This document shows, piece by piece, positions 44,301 through 56,300 of a stretch of DNA of 64,000 bases. The notes under the pieces were generated by a model, which worked only from the letters and a program-made list of their open reading frames with translations, did not search any database and was not told the DNA's origin. Source of the stretch: Roseivirga sp. Its GTDB lineage: Bacteria; Bacteroidota; Bacteroidia; Cytophagales; Cyclobacteriaceae. Position 1 is the first letter of the stretch, and the number at the start of each line of letters is the position of its first letter. Where the stretch lies: NCBI GenBank assembly GCA_021404565.1, contig JAAWWF010000043.1, positions 1 to 64,000 of the forward strand. The letters are read 5' to 3'. Made by a program: the position numbers and the translations under genes.

Positions 44301-47300
44301 GTGATTATTCCAGTGGTCATTACCAGCACTTTGGGGCTAGGAGATGACCAGGAAGAGGGAGGCACGGACGAACTGCCCGATAATCTTGAGGAAATCCAAA
44401 AGCCTTACTCTATTACCCAAACCCCACAGGTGTGGCTCGATTTTCAGCTAGGTGAAAATAAGGATGGCCTGTGGTTCATTTGGGATTCTGTAGAAGAGCT
44501 CTTCCCGGAAGCCTTGATAGATCATATGTTTGAAGCCTTCAATCAGCTTTTGAGTGCTCTGGTAGCTGATGAATCAATATGGCACAACCAGTCGCTGGTA
44601 ACCATGCCGGCAACTCAGGTCGGGGCCAGAGAAACAGTGAACAAAACACAGTCTCCGCAATCTGAAAAATACCTTCACGAATTATTCATCGACCAGGTTG
44701 GCCAGGCACCGGATCGCCTGGCGGTGATCACTGCAGAAAAGCAGTTTACCTATGGTGAGGTCCATACCATGAGTCTCGCACTGGGCAGGAAAATACGCGA
44801 CCTGGGAGCGAAACCTAATCGGCTTGTGGCCATTGTGATGGAGAAGTGCTGGGAGCAGGTAGTTGCCAGCTTTGCCATACAGTATGCCGGAGGCGCTTAT
44901 CTGCCCATTGGGTCTGAGCTGCCCGAAAGCAGGATCATGATGCTTTTGGAGCAGGGAGAAGTAGACATCGTTGTGACTACACAGACTGTGGCCGACCGCC
45001 TAAGCTTTGAAGCAGACAAGTCGGTAGTACTGGTTGAAGAAAGTCTCAAAGATGAGCAAGACCTGAGCCCAATGGAGCCGGTACAACAGCCCAGCGACCT
45101 GGCTTATGTCATCTTTACTTCAGGTTCTTCCGGCACACCCAAAGGCGTAATGATCGACCATATTGGCGCGGTCAATACGGTGATTGACATCAACGAGCGT
45201 TTTGACGTAGGTCCGGATGATCGCGTGTTGGCCATTTCTTCTTTGAGTTTTGACCTGTCGGTTTACGACATTTTTGGCCTGTTGGCTGTAGGAGGTGCTC
45301 TTGTGATCCCTGGCCAGGATGAACTCAGGTCTCCCGATCGTTGGATAGACTATATTCTGGAAAACAAAGTGACGCTGTGGAACACCGTACCGGCACTGAT
45401 GCAGATGCTGGTAGACCACAACCGCGAGCGGGAGCAAATACCATTGCGGGTGATCATGATGAGTGGTGACTGGATTCCCTTGAACCTGCCCGGTCGCATC
45501 AAGGCCATTGCACAAGATGCGGATGTTTACAGCCTGGGAGGGGCCACAGAGGCTTCCATCTGGTCTATCTACTACCCGATCAATGATATTGACAGGCAAT
45601 GGAAAAGTGTTCCTTACGGTAAGCCGTTGAAAAATCAGGGCTTCCATGTACTGAAACCAGATTTAAGTCATTGCCCTGATTATGTACCGGGCGACCTGTA
45701 TATCACGGGCATCGGGCTGGCCAAAGGCTACTGGAAAGACGAAAAGAAGACCAATTCTAGCTTCATTACTCACCCTGAAACCGGTCAACGTCTGTACAAA
45801 ACTGGTGACCTGGGCCGCTACCTGGCCGATGGCAATATTGAGTTCCTGGGCAGGGAAGACAACCAGGTGAAAATCCAGGGTTTCAGAATAGAGTTGGGTG
45901 AAATAGAACATCAACTCACCAATCACCCAGAGGTGAAAGAAGCCGCGGTATTGGCCAAAGACAATCTGGGTGAAAAATACCTGGTGGCCTACTACCAGGC
46001 AGACGATGAAATAGATGCAGAAGCTTTTGACCACTACCTGCAAGAAGTGCTGCCAGCTTACATGATTCCTTCTTACTACATGCACCTGGAGGCTTTCCCG
46101 CTGACGCCCAATGGCAAGGTAAGTGTGAAGCTGCTGCCAGAACCAGAGGTGAAAGCCAGATTGGACTATGTGGCACCAGAAAATGAAACCCAGGAAAAAC
46201 TCATCGACCTATGGTCGCAATTACTGGGTATTGAGGCCGAAGTGGTCGGCATCAACCGAAGCTTCTTTGAGCTGGGCGGCCATTCGCTGAAAGCCATGGA
46301 AATGATCAACCGGATCAGAGAAGAGCTGGATGTGGAAGTACCGCTGAAAGTAGTGTTCGAAAAAAGGGATGTAAAACAGATCAGCGAATACATTCAGAAA
46401 GCTGAACATTCCGACTTTTTGATGATCGAAAAGGCAGCTCCCAAGCCATACTACACGGTTTCCTCGGCTCAGAAAAGGTTGTTTTTCCTCTATAAGTTCG
46501 ACACTACTTCCCTGGCGTACAACATGCCTAGCGTATTTAAGCTGGAGGGTGAATTGGAAAAAGACCATATCCAAAAAGTGTTCGAACAGCTCATTGCCCG
46601 ACATGAGCCCCTGAGGACCTCTTTTGAATTTGTGGATGGTGAATTGGTTCAACGGATAATGGCACAGGTCGATTTTGAGATTGAGTATTTTACAGCCAGC
46701 GAAGAAGAAGCGCCTGCCATTGTCCAGTCCTTTATAAGACCGTTTGACCTAAGTACCCCATTATTGATGAGGGTGGGACTGATCGAAACAGGCCCTGATC
46801 ATCACCATTTGATGGTGGACATCCATCATATCGTCATCGATGGCATTTCACAGGAAATTCTGATCAAGGAGTTTATGGCCTTGTATAACAATGAGGCATT
46901 ACCAGCCTTGAAGATTAGTTATAAAGATTTTGCCGTTTGGCAACAAGGAGAGGAACAGCAGGAAAAAGTTGTCAGGCAGGCTAATTTCTGGAAAGAGGTC
47001 TTTTCTGAAGAAGTGGAAGCCCTTGACCTGCCCACAGATTTTGTCAGGCCGGCCATCAAAAGTAATGCAGGCAGTGTCCTGAGCTTTGAGATCAATCAGG
47101 AACAAACTGCCCGGCTCAAGGCCATTGCCGATGGTGAAGAGGCTACCATGTTCATGGTAATGCTGGCGGTCTATAATACCCTGTTGGCCAAGCTTACCAA
47201 CAAGGAAGACATTATCGTGGGTAATACTATTGCCGGTCGGCATTGGCCCGATCTGGAAAACATGTTCGGCATGTTTGTCAATACCCTGTCTTTGCGCAAC

Positions 47301-50300
47301 CAGCCCAAGGGCGAGCTTACCTTTAAGGCATTCTTGTCTATGCTGAAGTCTAATACATTGACTTGCCTGGAAAACCAGGATTATCCTTATGAAGAGTTGA
47401 TTGAAGACCTACAGGTAGAAAGAGATACGAGTCGAAACCCCCTGTTCGATGTGATGTTCTCCTATCAAAACTACCAGGAGACTAAACTGGAGATCCCGGA
47501 TTTAACCCTGAGCCAGCTGCCTAATTACCAGGCCATTTCTAAATTCGATCTCACGCTTTTCGTCTTCGAAAAGGAAGGACGTTTAAAACTCGATGTCGAG
47601 TATGCCAGTGAACTGTTTAAGGAAGAGACCATTCAGCGATTCATCTCCAACTTCGAACAGATTGTATCAGCTGTCATCAGGGATGTCAACACCCCCCTCA
47701 AAGACATTGAAATACTGACAAAACAGGAAAAGGAGCAGCTACAGGTCACTTTCAACGATACGAAGAGGCCCTACCCTGATGAAGAAACTATAGTTTCCCT
47801 GTTTGAAAAACAGGTGCTGGCCAACCCTGACCATCCTGCACTCTTTTTCGAAGCATCTGCAGTGAACTACGGCCAGCTCAAGCGCCAATCAGACCAGATT
47901 GCTAATTACCTGATTCAGGTAAAACATGTCAAAACTGGCGACAGATTGGGGGTGATGTTAGAGCGTGAGGCCTGGTTGATCCCTGTCATCTTTGGTGTAT
48001 TGAAAGCGGGTGGGGTATATGTGCCCATCGATCCTAATTTTCCAACCGAAAGGATTAATACCATCATTGAAGCATCTGGCCTCAAGGCGCTTATGACCAG
48101 GGGGCGATATGCATCGGAGGTAGCAACACCAGCACTTCTGGTAGACCTTGACCATGCTGAGCAAGAGATCCTATCACAGCCGGCAACAGCACCCGAGGCG
48201 AACCTCGACAGTCATGACCTGGCTTATATTATCTACACTTCCGGCTCAACGGGGAAGCCCAAAGGAGTAATGGTGGAGCATCATTCTGTGGTAAACAGAA
48301 TCTTGTGGATGCAAAAAGAATATCCGATTACTGAAAGTGACACCTTGCTTCAAAAGACCCCGATCATCTTTGATGTATCCGTTTGGGAGCTTTTTTGGTG
48401 GTCATTCACCGGAGCCTCCTTATGCCTTTTGAAGCCCGGAGCAGAAAAAGAACCAGGGGAAATCATCAAAGCCATTGAACAGCACAAAGTCACCACCATG
48501 CACTTTGTACCCTCCATGCTCAGTGTCTTTCTTTCGGTTACCCAAAAGGATTTAGGCATTGAAGGCCTTGGGAGTTTGAGGCAGGTATTTGCCAGTGGTG
48601 AAGCCCTGAAAGCAGAGCATGTACAGCAGTTTGGCCAGCTTATTCACCAGCGGTGGGGTACGCGCCTGATCAACCTGTATGGTCCAACAGAAGCCACGGT
48701 GGATGTCTCCTATTACGAGTGTGATTTTAATGATGCTACTACCACTCCTCCCATAGGCCAACCGATCGACAATACCACCCTGCATGTACTCAGTAAAGAC
48801 CAAAGGCTATTGCCTGTGGGAGTACCCGGAGAGCTGCACATAGGTGGAGTTGGCCTGGCCCGTGGTTATTGGGGCGACCCGGTGCAGACGCAAGAGAAAT
48901 TCATTACCAATCCGCTTACCGGAGAGGGAAGACTGTATAAAACGGGTGATCTGGCCAAATGGCTTCCCGATGGAAACCTTGCCTACCTGGGCAGGATAGA
49001 TCATCAGGTAAAAATCCGAGGCTTTAGAATAGAGTTGGGAGAAATAGAGAGCAACCTACTCGCACATGACCCAATAGAAGAGGCGGTTGTAGTAGTAAAG
49101 GAAAAAGAAGCAGACAAATTTCTGGTAGCCTATTACCGATCAGATGAAGTACAGGCTCCTGACACCTTGCGCGCATTTTTGGAAGAGCAGCTTCCAGGCT
49201 ATATGATTCCCGCGTTTTTTGTCCACCTGGAATCTTTCCCGTTGACGCCTAACGGTAAGTTGAATACTAAGGCGTTACCTGCTCCGGAAGCAGATCAGAC
49301 TGAAGATATGGTAGCACCGCAATCGGAAGAAGAAGCCCTGTTACTCAAGATCTGGACTGATGTGTTGAAGGTAGACAACATCAGTACGACCGATAATTTT
49401 TTCACCATTGGTGGAGACTCCATCAAATCTATTCTCATTTGCTCCAGAGCACGTACCATGGGCTATTCGCTGAGCATTGAGGATGTAATTACGCACCGTA
49501 CGGTACAAAATGTTGCCAGGAAACTTGAAAAACTAGAAACCAACTCAAGCCAGGAAGAGGTGAGCGGTACAGCGCCTTTGACTCCGATCCAAAAATGGTT
49601 TATGGCCGGGCCAATCAAGAATAAAAATCGTTTCAACCAGTCTGTCATGCTTGATTTTAAAGCAGACGTATCGCATGAAACGATCGGGAAGATCTTTGAT
49701 AAAATCCTGGCTCATCATGATGTCTTGCGCTCGGTCTTTAAGGAGGAAAACAACGAATGGGAGCAACAGATTACAGAGAAAAATGCCCCATTGGCTTTTG
49801 AAGAACATGATCTGAGAGGAATGGACGATTGGGAAGCACAACTCTCGTCACTTTCTGATAACATCCAGACAAGCCTGGATGTCGGGAAGGGCCCTGTACT
49901 TAAGCTGGGACTATTTAAGATGGATGCCGGAGATCGTTTGCTGATTGTGATTCATCATCTGGTGGTTGATGGTGTTTCCTGGCGTATTCTCTTTGAGGAC
50001 ATCGACAGTCTTTATCTACAGGCTAAAGCGAACGAGGCATTGTCTTTACCTGCCAAGACCGATGCCTATCATGCCTGGGCCAAACACCTGCTGGGCTATG
50101 TCAAGACTAAGGAATTTGAGCATGCCAATGACTATTGGAACCAGGCATTCTCTGCCAAACCAAATCAGCTGAAAAGGGACTTCCCGGAGGGTACCCGTAC
50201 CTACGACCAGAGCAGGGTACCGTCATTTACCTTGAGTAAGGAGTACACCTCAAAGCTGATGTCTGAAGTGAATGATAGTTTCCATACACAGATCAACGAT

Positions 50301-53300
50301 ATCCTTTTGGCTGCCTTGGTTATGAGTATTCATGAGCAATTCGATCAGCACAATGTGCAAATAGACCTGGAAGGACATGGTAGAGAGAACATTCACCAGG
50401 GAGAAAATGTGAACAGGACAGTAGGCTGGTTTACCAGCATTTATCCTGTATTGCTCTCGCACCATGAAGGGGAGTGGTCGCAGACCATCAAGCAAGTGAA
50501 AGAGTCGCTGCGAAATGTTCCAAATCATGGTATCGATTACCTCCTGAAAAGATATTTAGTAGACGATAATGATTCAGAAACGGCTGATCAGTCGTCACCC
50601 ATCATTTTCAACTACCTGGGCCAATTCGACTCCGATATTAATGATAAGTCATTTGAAGTGACCCGCGAATTTACCGGTGATAGCATTGCTCCCGATGAAC
50701 AAACTTCTCACGATTGGGATATCTCGGGTATGGTTACCGGGGGTATGTTGAAAATGACGCTGTCTTACAGCGAGGGTCAATACCGTGAAGAAACCATTAT
50801 CTCATTTATGTCGGCCTATGAGCAGCATTTGGTCAAGCTGATTGACTATTGCAGCAATTACGGCAAGGATGAGTTCACGCCTTCTGATTTCACTTACAAG
50901 GGATTGTCTATAGCAGAGGTTGATGAGTTGAACGAGCAATACGACCTTTCGGACCTTTATCCTTTGTCGCCTATGCAAGAAGGAATGCTGTTCCATTCCC
51001 TGTTCGACTCTGAAAGTGAGTTTTACTTTGAGCAGTTTACCCATAGCGTCAAAGGCCAGCTGGATGCGGCAGCGCTTGAGCACAGCATGAACGCGCTAAT
51101 GGCACGTCACGACATCCTACGTACGATTTTCTTGCACGAAGGTTTTGAGCGTCCAATACAATTGATACTGGATGAAAGAAAGATCGATTTCCAATTCATA
51201 GATGCCAAAGAAGACTGTCAAAAGCGGTCTAAGTCAGCGGTGAGGCGTGACTACCAGAACCGCCAGCGGGCCAGGAAATTCAATTTAAGCTCCGATGTAT
51301 TGGTGCGGCTCTTGGTAGTGCAAATGGACGATGATGAGTACGAATTGATCTGGGGTTATCATCACATCCTGATGGATGGCTGGTGTATGTCTATCATCAC
51401 CAGTGAACTCAAAAGCCTGTATGTAGCCCACAAAAAAGGAGTAGAACTGTCGCTTCCAGAAACCGAACCTTTCTCCAAATACATCGCCTGGATTGAGAAG
51501 CGGGATAAAAAGGAATCGCTCAACTATTGGCAAAACTATCTGGAAGGGTATCAGAACTCAGTTTCACTACCTAAAATCGAACAGTTACCAAATCAAGACC
51601 AGCCCTATGAACTGAGGTCCGAGGAGCTTAAAATAGATAAAGAACTTACCGCAGCATTGCAGGCAGCATCTGGCAAGTATGGAGTCACGGTGAATACCAT
51701 CGTGCAATGTGCCTGGGGTATGCTGCTGGGCCGTTATGGTAATTTTGACGATGTCGTTTTTGGCTCAGTGGTGTCGGGTCGTCCGGCAGAATTAACGGGC
51801 ATGGAGCGTGTCGTAGGATTGTTTATCAATACCATTCCGGTGAGGGTGAAAATGGATGCTGAGGCCAGCATAGAAGACCTGCTCACCAAGACTCAAAAAA
51901 GCGCGCTGACAGGAGATCAATACCATTACAATCCACTGTCTGAGATTCAAGCGCTGAGCGAAATGGGCAGTGACCTGATCAATTGTGTAATGGTCTTTGA
52001 AAACTATCCCATAGCAGACGAGATCATGGATACCAATTCGGACGATAGCAGTCTGGATGACTTCACCATTACCAATGTTGAGCTTTATGAACCCACCAAT
52101 TATGACCTGCTCATTTTTGTGAATCCTGGTGAGGAAATGCTCTTTAAAGTGGACTTCAATGCCAATGTGCATGCACCTGAAATGGTTGAAAAAGCAGTCG
52201 GACACTTTGGCAATATCATCGGTCAAATGGCCGGTAATATGAATGGATTGTTGGAAGACGTCACCTTTGAGAATTCTCAGATTCCTTTGGCACGGATTGA
52301 ACTGGCTGGAGTTGCCGAAAGAAACAGGCTTTTGTTCCAACTCAATGGACCCAAGCGCAATTTTGATCGTGAAAAGGTCTATTCTGAACTGTTCAGAGAG
52401 CAGGTAGAAAAAACTCCGGATCGTATCGCGGTAGCACACAATGGCGATACACTGACCTACCAGCAACTGCATGACAAGTCCATTAAGCTGGCCCGTTACC
52501 TGGTTTCAAAAGGCATTGGTAACGAAAACAAAGTGGCCCTCTTCATGTCTCGTGGTATCGATATGCTAGTGAGCATCCTGGCTAGCTTGAAGGCAGGCAG
52601 TTCCTATGTGCCTATAGACATCGATTACCCTGGCATTAGGGTAGAAGAAATCATCAAAGATAGTGAGGCACACATGGTGATTACCAAGGCAGCGCATCGG
52701 GCCGATCTTAATGAGATCTTTAACTCGACACCCACGCTGGAATCCGTCTTAGACATCGATACGCTGCCTCTGATCAGTCGTACCAACGGTTCGGCCCCTA
52801 CATTCTCAGGTAGTACCAACGATTTGGCCTATATAATCTATACATCTGGTACCACCGGAAAACCCAAGGGAGTGATGATCCACCAGCTGGGTATGATCAA
52901 TCACCTTTATGCCAAAATCAACGACCTGAACATAGGCGCAGATGATGTGATTGCACAAACGGCATCTCCCTGCTTCGACATTTCAGTATGGCAGTTCCTG
53001 GCCGCCTTGATGGTAGGAGGCAAAACCTGCATTATTGACAAGGAAAAAGTAGTTTACCCGGATAGCCTTTGCGATGAACTCCAGAAAGGCAAAGTGTCCA
53101 TCTTCGAATCGGTGCCCTCGCTCATGACCAGCTTCCTGGACGACTTGCCCTCTGATCATGATCTATCGCTCAAAGACCTGAGATGGATGGTACCTACTGG
53201 GGAGGCGCTCAGTGTAGCCCTGACCAAAAAGTGGTATGAACACTTTCCTGAGATCAAGTTGCTCAACGCTTATGGCCCTACGGAAGCATCGGATGATGTA

Positions 53301-56300
53301 ACGCATTATGTAGTGCCAAAACCAACCGGAGACGAGGATACCATTCCCATTGGGCAGCCCATGGCCAATACGCAGATCCTCATTCTCAACCCCCATTTAG
53401 GACTCTGTCCGGTGGGTGTAAGAGGAGAGATTTGTGTAGCAGGCCTGGGGGTCGGTAGGGGCTATTGGGGCAAAGAAGAATTGACCAATGCAGCTTTTGT
53501 TACCAACCCGTTCCTGACCGAGCTGGACGATCCTGATTATGCATTGCTGTACAAGACAGGTGATATTGGTTATTACCGTGAAGATGGCAATGTGGTCTAT
53601 ATTGGCCGTAAAGACGACCAACTAAAGATCAATGGTAATCGGGTTGAGCTGGGTGAGATTGAGAGCCACCTGTCTACCTATGAAGGCATATCCGAAGCGG
53701 TGGCCAATGTGAAAGAAAAGGGAGAAGACCACTACCTGATTGGCTATTACCTGTCTGAGGAGACTATTGAAGTCAACGAACTCATTGCACACCTTCAAAC
53801 CAGGATGCCAGAATATATGGTCCCTAATTTCTATATGCGTCTTGATAAATTTCCGTTGACCCAGAATGGCAAGCTGGACCGTAAAGCCTTACCTGATCCG
53901 GAAATTAGCGGAGAAGAAACGTTCATAGCGCCATCTACCGAAGCAGAGAAACAACTGGCCGTCATGTGGGCAGAGATTTTGAACGTAGATCTGGAAGTGA
54001 TTGGTGTGAACAGAAGCTTCTTTGAATTAGGAGGGCACTCTCTCAAATCTATCTCACTGGTAAACATGATAGCCAAGGCTTTTGGCGTGAAAGTGCTCTT
54101 GAAAGATGTGTTCACACATCAGAACATCCGAAACCTGGCCGAACTCATCACACAGTCTGCAGGTCTGCAGTACCAGGCCATCAAAAAGGCCGAAACCAAA
54201 CCGTATTATCCGCTGTCACAGGCACAATTACCGCTGTTCTTCCAACATGAAGTCAATCCAGATTCGTTGGAAAGAAACCAGACTTTTATAGGCGTGATAG
54301 AGGGGGATTTGGACAAGGAAAAACTGGAACAGGTTTTCCAAAAGCTGTTTGCCCGCCACGATAGTTTGCGTACCTCCTTCAAAATGAACGACCTGGAACC
54401 TGTACAGGTAGTAGCAGAGAAGGTTGATTTTGAGATTTCGCAATTTGAGGCCGAAGAAAGCAATGCGAGGGCCGTCATCAATGAGTTTGTTCGACCCTTT
54501 GACATAGGCAAGGCTCCTCTGATGCGGGTTGGCCTGGCCACCTTAGAGCCGCAGCGCCATGGGCTTATGGTAGACATTCATCACCTGGTGGCCGATGGGC
54601 TGTCCCTGGAAATACTAACAGACGAATTTTTAGCACTGTATAACAGTACTGAGTTGCCAGCAACGGAAGCGCAATACACCGATTTTGTGAGCTGGGAAGA
54701 GAGCGAAGAGTACCAGGAAAGCATGGCCGATCAAAAGCAATTCTGGGTGAATGAATTTAGCAAGGAGATCCAACCCCTGGAAGTGCCAATCGACTATGAG
54801 CAACCCGATAGCGAGGAGAGTGAAGGAGAAAGAATTGCACTGGAGTTAGACTCAGAAAAAGTTCAGTTACTGCGGCAGCTGGCCGAGAAACAGGGAGCTA
54901 CACTTTCCATGGTCATGCTGGCTTTTTATAACATTCTGCTTTCGAAACTCACCCGGCAGGAAGACATCATTGTGGGCGTGCCGCTAAATGGTAGAGAGCG
55001 TGCCGAGTTTGAAAAAACGGTGGGCATGTTTGCCAAAGTATTGCCGGTGCGCAATTACCCGAAGGCACAATTGACTTTTGATGAGTTTTTGGCCGAAGTG
55101 AAGCACAAGTTTTCCAGCGCCCTCGACCATCAGACCTACCCCTATGAAGAATTGGCCAGAGAACTGGGCATTGAGCGAAATACCGGGCGTAACCCCTGGT
55201 TTGATGTCATGTTTACCTACACCCATCAGCGCTCAACCGATGGGCACATTGAAGGGCTCATCATCAACCAATTTGCAGGCAAAGAGGTATTGATTCGGCA
55301 AAACATGGGGCTGGATATTGCCGAGAGCGAAGATGGCCTCTTGCTACTATTCGGCTATTCCAGGGCACTCTTCAGAAGAGAGACCATGGATAAATTCATT
55401 GAATACTTTAAGCAGATCACAGATGCCGTGCTGGAAAACCCAGCCTGTTTGATTTCACAAATTGACATTGTAGAAGGTGAAGAAAGAAGAAAACTGCTAT
55501 TTGAGTTTAATGGACCAATCAGAACATTCAACCGTGAAAAAACCTACTCCACGCTCTTTAAAGAGCAGGCAGAGAAGAGCCCCGAATCTGTGGCAGTAAT
55601 CCACAATGGAACCAGTCTGAGCTATGAGCAATTGCATGAAAAGTCAATTCATCTGGCGACCTACCTGGTGAGCAAGGGAGTGAGTAGCCAAACCAAGGTG
55701 GGCATTTACATGCCGCGCGGTATCGATATGCTTGTGAGCATTCTGGGTATTTTACAGGCCGGAAGTGCCTATGTGCCCATCGATATCTATTATCCGGAAA
55801 AAAGGATTGATGAGATTGTCAAAGACAGCGAGCTGTCCATAGTCATCACCAAGGCAGTCCCTCAGTCGGATTTCGATGCAATATTTGACTCGACACGCAC
55901 GCTGGAAACTGTCTTAGACATCGATACGCTACCCCTGATCAAGGGCAGCAATGGTTCGGTCCCTTCATTCTCTGGCACTACCAACGATTTGGCCTATATG
56001 ATCTTTACTTCTGGTACCACGGGAAAACCCAAAGGGGTGATGATCCATCAACTGGGTATGATCAATCACTTGTATGCCAAAATCAACGACCTGAACATTG
56101 GCGCAGATGATGTGATTGCACAAACGGCATCACCCTGTTTCGACATTTCAGTATGGCAGTTCCTGGCCGCCTTGATGGTTGGGGGCAAAACCTACATCAT
56201 TGACAAGGAAAAAGCGGTTTATCCCGATAGCCTTTGCGAAGAATTGCAGCATGGCAAAGTATCCATCTTCGAATCGGTGCCCTCGCTGATGACCAACTTC

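Noticed and set aside
51792-52472. 226-aa minus-strand open frame inside NRPS-3
   Set aside because: It overlaps a C domain and the start of an A domain, and its composition looks like a reverse-strand reading of a coding region.
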